Assembly: GCA_013398295.1 (NCBI GenBank) | Contig: VZSF01010416.1 | Coordinates: 2,474,259-2,538,258 of the forward strand | DNA: 64,000 bases | Direction: 5' to 3' | From: Chionis minor | Lineage: Eukaryota > Chordata > Aves > Charadriiformes > Chionididae | Part shown: positions 23,751 to 36,543 of the stretch, piece after piece | Position numbering within the stretch: position 1 is the stretch's first letter | How the letters are laid out: every line of letters begins with the position of its first letter | Translations under genes and position numbers: made by a program | Notes under the pieces: generated by a model | Databases searched by the model: none | What the model was told of the DNA's origin: nothing | The model's input: only the letters and a program-made list of their open reading frames with translations

Positions 23751-24668
23751 GAACTTTTAAAGTGCAGCGTGTAAAGAAACAGTCATGTTTTCCCTGACTT
23801 TTCTTTTTTTTTTTTTTTTGGAGCCAGATCCTGACTTGCTAACTTCTTCAGCTTCCTGTCTAAAAATGCGAAAAAAGTTTGTAGAAATTCTTTTTTTTCA
23901 AGGAAATGCCCTTAAATGAGAAGGCTGACTGGCTGAACCGTGTGCGCTCACAGTTAAGCTGTCTTAGCGTGGAGCGATTACTACTAGTGTGTCTGGATAA
24001 AACATGAATTTAACCTGTTGTAAATTCTAATAGATTTGCAGCGAAGAGCTTCAAAACTTGGAGTATCATGCTGTCTGTGAAGGTGTATTCATAAAGAAGC
24101 ATTATATCTAAACCTTTTTTTTCCCTAAATCTGGAATTCCAGCCCTGCTAGGTGATTAGGGGTTTATAAGGCTCTCAGCATAAAACAGTTACAGACATTC
24201 AAACTGTTTTGGTTCATGTAAGTTAAAAATCCCCCACCTGCAATATGGGTGAAGAAATAAAAGTGCTTTTATAGTTGCTTTTTTAATGGCTGTTCAAATG
24301 TCAACTGTTTGACCGAGCTGAATTAGTGAGTGTAGTCTAAGTAGAGGTCCAAGGTGCAAAGTCATTTAATGCTCAGCTACAGAAATAGAAACATTTGCCG
24401 ATGACTAGTGTGTATAATAATAATTCTGGTTATTGCAGTGACTTTCATTCTATGGTCTTCAGCTGCTTAATCAAAATCAGTTCTCATATTTCATTATTTC
24501 CTATGATTAGGTATCCCTACATATTATTACACTTTTATTTTGTATAATGTTACCAAAATGACATTTAGTGCGCAAATTTAAAAATCCCTTTTTTAACTAC
24601 CTGCCCTAAAAAATTCAAGTTGGGATCAAGAAATCAAATGGCAGTCTCTGCTTTGTGTGCTTTTACCA

Positions 24669-25260
24669 CTAAGGAACTCCTGTAGTTAGCATTTCTTTTG
24701 GAATACTTCCTTTATCTGTGTGCTGTCTCTTCTGCACATACGTCTGTAAAGTACGTGTTATGTCATTCTTTAGTCGTCTGAATTCTTTCTTGTATCTAAG
24801 GGTGTGCATCGTGTTGAACTTAGCCTGGTGAAAGACTGGCTGCCAAAAGAACCGATCCTTTAGAATATGCTCCTCTGTGTGTGTGCTGGCGTGATTACTC
24901 GTGGGGGCTGTATGGCCAGCCAGAGCGTGGATTTCCAAGATGATTCAGATCAAGTCCCACTTGACCGCGTGCCTCACAAGTACCAATATTAGCACTGAGA
25001 AGGTAGTGGGATACTCTTTCTTTCAGCTCTACCTTTTTAGAGTAGCGAGCCCCGAATGGTAGTTTATAAGACTGTGGTACATACGCAACATTAATTTGGA
25101 ATGTTAGCAGGTTTGGGGGCTTTCTGTATGTGGGCAAATGACCTGTTGTGATTCTGTGTACGCAGACTTGTGTTTTGAATGAAAGGCATAGCTGTGTGAC
25201 CAGGGACGTAGATAGGGTCGTGTACTCTGTTCCTTCTGAGCTAGTTTCAGTCTGAAGCAA
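24669..25260 (-). pseudogene. Antisense open region in two frames, possible broken gene
   Basis: On the minus strand an open frame runs from 25260 (TTG; open back to a TAG near 25328) down to 24895, 121 codons. A second frame overlaps it, 24938 to 24669, 89 codons. A single frameshift in the 24895-24938 overlap would make one reading of about 200 residues. The downstream part has a protein-like look (FFWQPVFHQAKF, then a basic helix with YKKEFRRLKNDI), and the upstream part has YRKPPNLLTFQINVAYVPQS. I recognise no family. It could be a decayed retrogene, a gene with a sequencing error, or chance; there is no poly-A tail or clear start codon to decide. Confidence 0.35.
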
Positions 25261-26321
25261 TGTGGTTGCCCTGCTCTGCTTGTGTAAGTGGAACTGAATG
25301 GTTTTCAGCCTGAAACTGGCCCTTCCCTATGAGCGTAACGCATGGGTGGGGTAGGCTGAGATTGTTTCGCCCTGATGGTATAGACACGCAATCTGCAAAG
25401 AGTTCTGCTGATAGGAGAGATTACAGTTAACTCATAAGCTTTTACCTGCTTGTCACCTCTCATGCACTCTTTAGCCCATTTCAATCCCGAATATTGCTCA
25501 TGCAGGGAACACTTTCTCCAGTAGATGCAATAACCAATTAACCTTCGGCAGAGGAGCTGTGGAATACTGCAGAGTAATAACTTCTGATGCAGCTGAACTT
25601 TCCATCAGAGCTAGATCCAGACATATGTCTCTTAATAGGTGTGTCCTTGCACTGCTGTATTCAGTCTTCTTTGGCAGTAACTTAAAATAGACTGCAGGAA
25701 AGTACCCTTAATATGGAATAAACATTCAGAGTTAGTGTGCAATAGTATTGCACTTGTGGGAAAAAAACCCTAAAAAAGCACCTAAATTAATACGCTTTGT
25801 CTTTTGGTAAAATGAGTATATGTTAACCTCCGTATGTTTTGGATACATACATCAGAAGCAAATGGATTCCATTAAATCTACATTTCTGACATGATTAGAG
25901 CATTCAGTGAGCAAGGCAAAACGTTTTACATCAAGTCTGAGTCAGGAAAAAAAAGACTTTAATGTTCACGCTTATTTCTGATTTCATTTGTGTGTTCCTT
26001 CCTCTCTGCTTAGTTGTATTGCAGTGGACACTAGTAGTGTGTACATCCTCAAATCTGCTTATAATTACATTTGTTTAAATTTATTTATGAATTCTGTATT
26101 TCAGAGAGTATGATCCGGACTTCCACAAATATTATCTGTACATGGTTTTGCTCAAATAAATGATTGTCTGCTGTCAGTGAATGTCTACTTTTTTCGTCTT
26201 TTAATTTTTTTTAAGAGCACAATATAAAATAAGTGACTGTGTGCTATTTTGGATCAGTTTGACCAATGGTTTGACAAATTACTTCTTTTGTCCCCTCAAC
26301 ATTCTTTGATTTGTGAATCCA

Positions 26322-27062
26322 TCAGTGTTTTCTCTTGAAGGTATAGCAAATGTAAGTCTGCTGAAATATTGTGGTTTTTGCAGTGTGCAGTTGGCTGCTC
26401 TGCCAGTATTTAACAGAAAAGTCTCGAAATGGCTCATTTCTGCCTTCTACTGGCACAGGAGCTGTAAAGTCATTCCATGAGCTGGATTCCAGCTGAAAAA
26501 TATGTTTCTGCTGATTTATTTTTTCAGCTGAATTTGTTCTGTCATTTGTTTTCTGCATGTCAGTATAAAAATGTGTGTTGGCATTGTACTGAGAAGATAG
26601 CATGAAGACAAAGAAATGGCTAGGGAGGAAGAGGGAGTTGAATGCAATTTGCTTTTTGTTTGTGTTTTCTGGCAGAAGCGCTGTCTTAAACACACATCAG
26701 CTATAGCCTTGATTACCCTTGAGAATCCTGTAGAAATAATCCAGAAAACCCCTCAAGGTTGAAAAATCTGATTTAAATTCTTGTTTTGAGTGTACTCTTA
26801 AAATAAATATTTTAATCATATAATAAATTGAAAGCAGAACTGGCATAGCTGTGCAAACAATGCTAAAACCAGGGCCAGTGGATAGGAAGGCCAGTTCCTT
26901 GAAGTATCTTAAAACTTTGTGGATATTTAACATATGGTGATACTGAAAGGAGAACTGTTCAAAATGATGTAGACTTGTATACAGCTGCGTTGTATGGTGA
27001 ATGAGGGTTGCAAGAAAAAATGGTGTGTGTGACAACTCCATAGTGTGTTTTCTTGAAACCAA
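26322..27062 (-). other. Antisense open frame of about 247 codons with one internal TGA
   Basis: Two stretches on the minus strand, 27062-26697 and 26693-26322, are in the same frame and are separated only by a TGA (context AGC TGA TGT) at 26697-26699. The first ATG is eight codons in. The translation is rich in H, F, Y and Q with no domain I recognise. Such length is uncommon in AT-rich intron DNA but can occur by chance. It lies in the first OSBPL9 intron on the opposite strand. Confidence 0.25.
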
Positions 27063-28451
27063 ACTGGGTAACCTCTCATCATCTTAACGGTTCTTGCACC
27101 AATAAATGCCGAAAGAATAGATTTAAATGCTTAGGTATTCTCTTGTTGTTTTGTTAATCATTCCATCAAACTACTTTTAAAAACATATGCTGGTTGAATG
27201 CAAAGTCTGTGTGAAAACAGTCGTTAAGAGGAAGCAGTTGTGGTGGTCTAAAAATATTTTTCCCCTCATGCGTTTTAAAGATTGCTGCTAGTTAGCAACT
27301 TTAATACTGGTTGTACCATATCGAAGAACTGCTTGTGGATTGTACAATCCAGATATTGAGAAGGGGGGCTCAAAGTTTGCAGCAGTTTCATGAACCTTTG
27401 GTGGTGAACTGAAAACAAATCTCATTAACTTGATTTCAAATGATGCCTCTGAAGCTGAAGTCATGGCTCAGTGCCCATATGCTAGATACTTTCAGCTGAA
27501 TGTGTTTTCCTGCTTTTTCCAAATACAGCTTCTCAATCAACAGCTGTGTGCAAAAATCCCAAGAAAACAGGAAAAAACCCATCTGCTTTTGCGCAAACAT
27601 TCCCTTTGAGGTCTCTGCTTTCCATTCTCAGATGAGGTGACACTTTTTCCTGTAATAAGTCGATCTATCACATGCACTACAAACATGTGCTCAGTGAGTC
27701 TAATAAACACAGACAAAACTATAAGCAAATGAGGTATAATAAGAGAAAGAAGTCTGAATTTACAGACACACGATTAAAATATTGATGTCTGTTACACAAC
27801 ACTGAATTGAATTTTGTCTATAAACTTTGTATCACGTGTTGATACACTGAATAAATTGTTATAGGATTATAATTTCTGTAGTTGACTCCTCTTTAGTAGT
27901 TAGGCTATGGGTGTGGGTTTAGGTCTCCCAATACCTTTGGGATCATCACTTTGCAGTGTGTGCCTGTGGCATTTCTCGTCCAATATAAGCGTATTGTGTC
28001 TGTTCAGATTTGTTCAAAAAGGTTTGCTGGGTTAATTTTGTACTGGCACTGTGACCTGCATGTCAGCTGGCCTGTCAAAGCTGGCTGTGCTCTCTGCTTC
28101 ATTAAGTTGATGAAGTGTAGTTGGGTGCTCACATAGGAGCTGGATCAAGAGCTTGGTGAATCAGTACAGTAGAGATCGCGTGCTAATTGTGGATCTGAGG
28201 AAAAACAGTTCAGTACTAAATATGTTCACTTACCTGCAAAAGCTCACCTATTGCATATTTTTTACATTTCCTTTATTAGGTGTGCAAAATAAAACCAGTA
28301 GCAATCTAGAGGATCAAATTTTGTAGGTAGGTTACAACTTTGTTTAAGGTTTCTAGCTATTTAGAAATCTTTCCTCAATGCAGGTTGGGAATGGAGTAGT
28401 TAAACTGAGTCTAATGAACTGTCAGGTGAGAGAAAGAATGTAATGAATAAG

Positions 28452-28530
28452 TGTGGTGGTTTGGGCCCAGTCGGCCAAATCTATCAGAGTCCTGGTTGAG
28501 CCCTGCTTGTGCCCCAGGTTGGGTGCTAAT
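28452..28530 (-). repeat. LTR-terminus-like fragment
   Basis: TGTGGTGGTTTGGGCCCAGT at 28452 resembles the reverse complement of the last bases of the solo LTR at 8063-8863 (TGTCGTGGGTTTGGGCCGG). This suggests the end of a related ERV LTR, inverted relative to it. The match fades after about 30 bases, and the right limit is a guess. Confidence 0.4.
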
Positions 28531-31500
28531 ATTTAAAAAAAGTTAGAATTATGCAGTGTGAACTTTTGATAGCTATTACAGTATTTAGAATTTTGAGAAG
28601 ATCGGCATGGTGGTCAGATAGCCAGTCCTCTCGCGGATATAGGCTGTTTAGTCTGTAGCTGGGCTTCTTGGGGAAGAGGCTGAAGAAGGTTCCTATGTTT
28701 GTGTCTTTGTTATAAGGCTTCTCATGTATTAATTTCTTGTAGGATTCTATAAGCAGTGTAATGCTTTTCTATGTCAGGAACTACAAATTGTTGCCTTACC
28801 TTTTTCAGATATACATGGCATCTCTTGGAGTTAAATGAGCCCCTGTGGCACCCTCAATTATTGCTGCAGTACTTTGGTTCCTGCTTTATCACTGCATCCA
28901 CAAAAGTCAAGTTTAGCTACAGAAACAACGTGGCTGTTAGATGCTGTCCCTGTGCCCGTGGAGGTTCTCCTCCGAGACTGGGTTGTACCTCGCAGGGGAG
29001 CTAGAGGAATGGTGGGCTAGGAACGGCATGTAAAGTTTTAAAATTGTTTATTTCTGCTTGAAAAATTAGGGTTGTCTTAGCGTTTAATGAGAACAATAAC
29101 TGCTATGGAAAGTGGTCCAAACTAAAGCTTCTCCTGTAGATGTGCAAAACTGCAAAAATCGCTGTTTATTTTAAATAGAGCTTGTTCCAGGTTCTTCATC
29201 CCTAATGGGAAATAAATGTTGTAAGTGGTTTTGCTCATCTCTGTACTTGTGTTAGAGATTTCCTTGACAGCACTGAGTGAGTCAAAAGTGTACGTCTTCA
29301 AGTTCTGTGCACTTCTGCATAAGCAGAACTTGTGCCTGAGAACTTTGGGAAGCAGACAGCAGCCGGGTTTTATATTGAAATCGTAAACTTTCCATGCAAC
29401 AGCTAAAGCCCAAATTAAATAGTAGTAGTTCTAAAGATGAAGGAGGGCTGGGGACCTTTGGAAGGTTAGGCTTTTGATTTTGTTTTGGTTTGTTGGTGGT
29501 ATTCTTTTAATAGACCCACTTACTATTTTAATTTCTCAAAGTTGTAAGTTACCTGAAATGTCTTATGTTAGATCAGTTCTGTATTTGATGAACTTCACTG
29601 CATGGATGTAAAAAAGAACCAATAAAGGCCGTATTTTGGGGGCAGATGCCTACATTCCTCCTGCAGTAATACTGCATAGCTGTGTTCATTTTTACAAATT
29701 TTATTTGAGTATTAGCTGAAATTTATCTTGTGTCGCTGTCTGCTTGTAACCTATTGGAGTCCATTATCATCAAAATCAGTAGCCTGTGTATTAAAAGTTT
29801 ATTGAAAATGTCATTTTGTCTGGTTATAAAACTGCTGACTGAAAAAAGATAGCTGCATATTAAAACTTTAAATATAAAGAAAAGAAAATGTGACTTTTTT
29901 ATTAGACATTCAGAGATGTCTTTCTGCTGTATGAGATTTTGTTCAGTGAAGTGGAACCATTCCTCAAAACAGTCATGAGGTGGCTTGCTCTATCCAAGAA
30001 TACTTGACCAAGTATAGGATATATTGGATACACGCGTCTAATTTCTACCAAAGGGTAAAACATAATGATCTAAGGGGAAGCTGAAGCTGTCTGAATTTTA
30101 TTTTTTATAAAATCTTACTGGGGGGGGGCGGCGCATCTAAAATGTCGTCTGAGTTATGTTTTAAAGTACTCTCCTGCAGCAATCGGTGAAAGATTTGCTG
30201 TATTCCAGTGAGAGAATACAGCACTATGTGTGATGATAGCTGCATGCTTTACTGCACAGGGAGTTCAGATACTGGAATGATAGGTACTTTATTCCACTTA
30301 GGTAGAATGAATTAGATTTACCGCTTCGTTATAATTGGTATTAACCAATTAAAGCTCTGTCTGAAGATGAGAAAATTGTAAGTATACAGGACCACATTCT
30401 GAACCTGTTATTTATCTTGTGAATCTTTTTGCAGACTAAGGACGTTATAATGTTTAAACTTAATTTCCATTCCATTAAAATGTGCCATACAAGAAAAAGG
30501 AAGGCTTTTACGGTATATTTTGCAGTTGACTTGATAGCCAATCTGCACAGCAGAAATGAGAGTTGTTGGGATTCCACCCTCCCTTGCAGTAGGACTAGCT
30601 CTCATCTTCCCAGCGCTTACCTGGTTGAGGGATCTAAACCAAACCAAAATGAATGTCTCTTCTGCTACCTTGGCTTTTTGTCCGAGTTGGCTCCCTGCCT
30701 GTGCTTAGTCAAGTGAGCTGGGAGCACTTTTCCTGGCATGCCAGAGGGGCTGGAATGTGTGATCCCGACAGTCAAACCTGGTGGGTTTCTTTTCAACTGC
30801 TGCAGAGTTGCACCCTCAGTCCAGATATTTTCTTTCCTGCTAAGATTATGCAAATATTTCTTCTTGAAACCACCAGAGGGAGTAATAGGCTCTCAGTAGT
30901 GCCCTCCCATTTTAGAACTCTCAAGGCAGTGAATATAAAAAATATGTGTACAAATTACATATCTGTAGAATACATTACAGATGCCCTGCTGGTCTTTGCA
31001 TCCGTTTCATTTTGACCAGCTAACCTGTATTGATGTGAAAACCAGTAGATTAATACTGAAGGTTTCTAACATTCAGAAGACAACAGACCAATTAGAGACT
31101 GAAGTGAGTGAGAGATCAGCAAAAACATAATTTTATTTGAAACTTTGACAGCTATATTTTCAAATTATCTTTAGTGAATAGGGCTTGCTGTGACTGCTTT
31201 GTGCTTTCCTTGTAGCTGTGTCTCAAATATGTAGCAGATGAAGAATAACTTGTTCCTGTTAAGACTGATAGTTGTGGTTCCTGTCTTTTTTCCCCCGATA
31301 TCAACAAGATTTCATTGTCTGATGGCTTCAGGGAAAATAGGGCTGGTCATAATCATATCAATATATTGCCTAGATGGAAGTGTTAAGATACTGTTGGAAG
31401 AAGTGGATATTTCAGAAGATGACAGCAAGAGAACCTGTTCATGAGACACCAGTGATAGCTGTGCTTTCATGACCTGAAAGAACAGCTATTGGGATGGTAA

Positions 31501-32587
31501 GAGAGAAGGGGTTGTATTAAACAAGACCTTTGCAGATAAGGCTACAATGGAATGTAATGTATCATTCAAGAAAATTAAAGAGTGTGTGTAGTTGAAAACC
31601 AGATGATGTTTTGCATCTATCAGAAAACTGAGTACTTAGGACAACATAAATATTTTGGGTTTTTTATCTTAAAGAGTTTGTGTGTGTGTTACTTGAGCTT
31701 GCCAGTATTGCCCAGTAACACTTATGACATTGGCAGAAAGTTACTGACAAATCTACCTCAGTCAGTGCTGGGAATAGCTGAAAGTTAAAGGTGTCACAGT
31801 TTCGAGCTAGAAGTGAGTTGGCGGTTTAGAGTTGCCTGTTTGGATTGTTCAGGTTTTTTCCCCTGGAATTCCCTTGTCAGTGCTTCAAACAGATAGATTC
31901 AGTAATTTAGCTGCAAGGTGGGTTAGGCTACAGGTTTGAGCACTGGTTATGGACATAGGAATCCTGTTTTCTGATCTGGCCTTTTAGTGCTTAAATGGCT
32001 ATAAACATAACTTTTCTAACTGTTGTAATGGAAACAGGCTGTACTCTGTAGGAAGTAGACATAGAAACCTGTCTAAACATGACATTTTGTATCTGTATGA
32101 AAAGGGGTATGAATCTGGGAAAGTTTCTGACAGAGGTGTGATTTCATTTGTACACTTCTGCCTGCGCAGCTGGATTTTGTTATATGGACGCTTTTCTGAG
32201 AGTAGGAGAGAAAGGAGGAAGATGTAAATCACTATACTGCCAATATTTAATATTTCCTAATTTCTTTCTTCTTCACTTCTTTTTACTTTCTATAAAGGTG
32301 TGGACTGCATCTTCTAAGTATTTTTTCAGGGTATCTACAAAACTTCTTGAAGTGGGATATTGTATTCTTATTTTTTGAAGGATTATTTTTTCATACCATG
32401 CTTGTGTCCTTTCTTTTGTGTGATAATTAACCTATTTTGTAACAGAAGTTGCATCTTGTTTCATCAGTCAATAAACATTACACAAAAATGCTTTATTCTT
32501 TTTCTCAGTTGCTTTGAATAACTAACTTTCTCCTTGCGGCTTTTACTGCATTTGTTAATCCTGTGATCTGTTTTTTTTCTCTTTCAG

Positions 32588-32638
32588 TCAAAAGACAAAA
32601 TGATGAGAGGATCACGCCGAGGGTGTGTTAGACTCAGG
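32588..32638 (+). CDS. OSBPL9: OSBPL9 exon: PH domain, first visible coding exon
   Basis: ORP9 is a lipid-transfer protein that works at ER-Golgi contact sites, exchanging phosphatidylserine and PI4P, with ORP11 as partner; its N-terminal PH domain binds PI4P. This 51-base exon encodes SKDKMMRGSRRGCVRLR, which by memory of the vertebrate protein corresponds to about residues 38-54, in the PH domain around beta strands 3-4. The acceptor is a strong T-rich tract ending in CAG at 32587 and the donor is AGG then GTAAGTG at 32639. Both boundaries are in phase 0. The basic cluster fits phosphoinositide binding. The preceding ~37 residues (PH strands 1-2) are not found in the window. Confidence 0.96.
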
Positions 32639-35600
32639 GTAAGTGTTGTTTTATTCAGTACTTAATGACTTAATATTACATAGTCTAATGGAGAGAACTG
32701 CAAGGAGACTTGAGGTTTGGGCTCTATTCCTGACTCAGCAAAATACTGAAATAGTGCCAAGTATTTAAAGAAATAAAACATTAGAGGTCAAGTGACATGC
32801 TGTGCTAATTACATTCTATAATTTTATATATCGTATAAAAAAGCATATGACAGAGTAAGATGGGTTAGTATATACAAATTTTATTTATGGAAAAGTTGCT
32901 GTTTGCAGTTCTTATTTCTTTGTGTGGAGATACATATGTATATACATATATGCTCTGTACCTACATAAGTCATTGCAAAACTGCTTCCTTCTGTCCTTCT
33001 GATTTACTTTTATTCTCTTATTGTGTCCCCCATTCTGCCTGGACACTCTTTAGGCCTGCCGCTTGGCTGGGCTTGAGCTTAGTGAAACAAGGAGGCCTGG
33101 AAAGGGAAGAGCACAGCAGGGAAAGTTTTTGAAATATCAGCTGGGGGGGTACAAAATGGGGAAACAGAGGTGAGAAGATGCAGAGTGGGAAAGCTGAGCG
33201 TTACCTGTTTGAGGCACTCCAGTTTAGGACATTGAACCTTGAATGCCGCTGTTGTAGCTTGAAGTGACAGTGCTGAAGTGAGCTGGGAATGCTGTGATGT
33301 CTTTGCACATGTCCAGTGTCTACTTTGTGGTCATGCACTTCAGCAAAAATGCTTCTTGCATGAGTCCTTCTTCTATATTTTTTCGCATTTCTCATAGCAT
33401 CTCTGGTTCCAGTATGCAGTAATCTTGTGAATAGCTGCTGTAAATAGGGAGAAAGAGTCAGGAGGGTAATGGGTATGAATGGGAGCATTTTGAGTCTTGA
33501 AGTAAGAGAAGTCTAGGGAAGGTCAGCTGTGGTCTGACACCCAACGTGATGAGTGTTGCAGCACAACTCTGCTTCTTCCACTTAGTCCTTCCTTCTGTTG
33601 TTGCTCCTTTCTAGTCTTTCTGTGGGCCTCATAAAGGGGTACCGATAACCTTTTGACACTCATACAGAGAATCTCCATTCGCCTCGATTCCAGATGACTT
33701 TTTTGTACTTTACGTTGTTTAATGTGTTGGTATCTCAATTTAGAATTTCTTTAAGGGTAATGTAAACTCAAACTGCTGTCTAGAACATTACATTCCCAAG
33801 GATTCATGAGGATGTTTTTTGCATTGTGCAGAAAAAATGAGTCTGAAAAATCATGCCTGCTTTAATAGTGTTGTGAGCTTGTCAGTGTGGAGGTTGGCCT
33901 CAGCCTGTCAGTTTAGGAAATATCAAAAGTGAACAATCTGTTCAATATTGCATCATCTGTCTTTATATGTATTTAACATAAAACAATCCCTTTCACTTCC
34001 CCCATCTGCCACTCTCTCACCCCAAATTACTCTTTGGAGTTTTCTGAAGATCTGCTGACTCCCCCATCCATTCTCTGAATGTGGGGGGGGGGCTTTATTT
34101 GTGAGGGAGGAAGGAATCTTTCTTTTTTCTGCTTTTGTAAAGCAGCTTTTCTGGCAGATGACAGTGATACTGATAGCTGAACAGATGGGCTTCTGCAGTC
34201 TGAAATTCTGTCAAAGAGGGTTTCTGTTTAGAGTAATTGTTGATTTGTAACTGTAGGTGTGAATATAAACAAACATGTAATTTAAACAGTTTGGCTAAAA
34301 TACTTCCTTTTCTCTCGAATGGATTTTTAAAACTTGTTCCTCACCTTTTTGCTCTTGATACTCATGTCTCCCAGGCCTAAAGTTTCACCTTCAAAAACTT
34401 TTGTTGACTGTCACAGTGTATTTAGGAAGGTGTGTTCACCGAGGAATTTGTGTTATCCATACTACACTTAGGTTTTCTGGAATGTATACCTAAACTTTCA
34501 GTTTTTCTTTTACTTGTTCATATGTATTACCTGCATGACAACAGAAGCGTCTTCTATGCTTAGAGTGTGTGCACTTTATGTAGCTTTGTGCTGAGATCAC
34601 ACAGTGATGTGCTCTTCTTGCTCCTCCATTTCCTCCCACCACTTAGGATGGAGGCAGGATTAGCTGTCCTAGTCTGACCTTTTTAGCCTTACGTTACTTT
34701 TACCTATATTCTCTGAGGAGAATATCTTTGTCATGTTCGTGGTGTCTGACTGAACAGATTTTTGACATAGCTGGTGAGGAGAGGCCAGACCATGATTTTG
34801 TACAACTTGCAGTGATTTATTCTGATTTATTGAGTAGCAAAACATGTACTTAAAGTGACAAACATTTTTTATCTATCGGTCTGTTTAAAAAACAAATAAA
34901 TCATTCTGGCAAACTGAGTCTGGCCTGTCATGTCGTGTCACTAGCATACTGTATGATTACCAGATAATCTCTGAATGTAATGTCTAGTCATCTGGGTTTT
35001 GTTATGTCCCGGCACTAAAAGTGTTCAAAATTATGCTGGCTCAGGTGTACTTTTTGGGTGCCTCTTTTATGATGATCACAGAGCTGTCCTTGAAACACCT
35101 GTATGGAAGATACTCTTTTAGAGAAGTCAAGTGGTACATTTTTGGCAGTGGAGGGGAAGAAAAGCAGTTTGGAGCTATCCTTTCCTGCTATATAACCTTG
35201 AATTACGTATGGTTGGTGCTGTTCTTAAATAAGACCTGTTTCTTCCACTCAGTCTTGCGGTGCCTGTGATAGTCCCAGCCATACGTGAGCTGGTACCATT
35301 GGCCAGAAACTTCATATAGGGGCAATGAATAATGTGTGTGAATAAGATTGATGCAGATCCCTAAGTCTGTACCAAAACAATTCTTATGTTTTGGCCAGCC
35401 TGATAGTTACCTAATTCCCTGCTCTGCAGTTGCTGTATGGCACTGGGCTGAATGAAATGAAGCACTTGTTGGAATTGACTCACAAGTGCTTGTACTACTG
35501 TTGCTTGCTGTTTACTCTGAGCGTAAGGGCAGAATTTACACTTTAAATACGTGCACCTTCCAGTGATGGCTTTCCATTTTGTGGGAGGGGGAAGATCCTG

Positions 35601-36464
35601 ATGCTATGTCTCCTGGAGGAGGAGAAGAGAAACTGAGTAAATAAATCCATTGGTGGTTTTTGAACTAAATGTTATGATTTCTTGGAGTTGGCAGAGGCAT
35701 GGAATGGTTCTTTTTTCAGCGTTGTCTTTTCCTGGGTAAAAAACTGTGTTACTTATTAAGTGTTTTGTGGGGGCAGGAATGAAGAAGATGTGGATAGATT
35801 TGTGAATAGCTGAGCACAGATGGCCTTTAACTCTCTAATTTATTTGCATTTCCTTCAAATAATTCATGAGGAATTAGAAGACAAAAGCTAGGTGCTTTTG
35901 ATATATCCTGTTGACTTAGTGTTAATATTTACTTAGGGACTGAAAATTAGATCATGCAGTGTACCAGTGACATGACATGATGGGCCAAATTCATTCTGCT
36001 AGAATGATTTATTCTTTTTATAGACTGGTAGGTAAATTCAGGTCAAGAGCTTCTTTTTGCAGAGTATCTATGAATTAGTATTTTTTATACATGGGAAGTA
36101 TTTACAAAATATTGCTCCTCACTCCTTATATTTAAAATATAAGTTGGAATGTAGTAGAAAACTGTTTACTATAATGATGCTGCAGCGTAAAGCCACCTCC
36201 GTTACAAAAGTAAAAGATGCATATTATTATCCAGAAAATCACAGTTTTACAAATAATTACTGGGGTTTTTTCTGCAGCTAAGAATTTATTCTTTTAAAGA
36301 ACTGACTTGCATCCTGTAATTAAACAGAGAATCTGTCTGCTCTTTACAGTATTCCATTTGCTTCTAATTTGTCAATGCTTTTTAAATTCCAGTGGTGTAG
36401 TGATAGAGTGTATGCTGCTGATGTCACTGCTTGCCTTATCAGGATTTTGTTCTTTGTTTCACAG
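32639..36464 (+). other. OSBPL9: OSBPL9 intron
   Basis: A 3.8-kb GT-AG intron in phase 0. No repeat family or RNA gene is recognised. A G homopolymer of about ten bases lies near 34082. Confidence 0.9.
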
Positions 36465-36543
36465 GGAGCTGTGATTGGTATAGACGATGAGGACGACAGC
36501 ACCTTCACAATAACTGTTGATCAGAAAACCTTCCATTTTCAGG
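36465..36543 (+). CDS. OSBPL9: OSBPL9 exon: PH domain, middle
   Basis: A 79-base exon encoding GAVIGIDDEDDSTFTITV followed by DQKTFHFQ plus the first base of the next codon, about residues 55-80 of ORP9. This is the strongly conserved core of the PH domain, with an acidic IDDEDD loop and the FTITVDQKTFHFQ strands. The acceptor is TTTGTTTCACAG at 36464. The exon ends CAGG before GTGAGC, so the intron is in phase 1. The open frame upstream and downstream of these limits is intronic read-through. The first position of the final codon (G) joins CT of the next exon to make alanine, which confirms the junction. Confidence 0.97.

Larger units (their letters stand above)
23388..32587 (+). other. OSBPL9: OSBPL9 first visible intron
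   Basis: About 9.2 kb lie between the candidate donor at 23388 and the acceptor at 32587. I looked for an exon encoding the ORP9 start (the WTNVMKGWQYRW region) and did not find one. The stretch holds antisense open frames at 24669-25260 and 26322-27062, an LTR-like terminus at 28452, and G homopolymer at about 30121. The upstream limit depends on whether the 23388 donor is really used. Confidence 0.55.
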
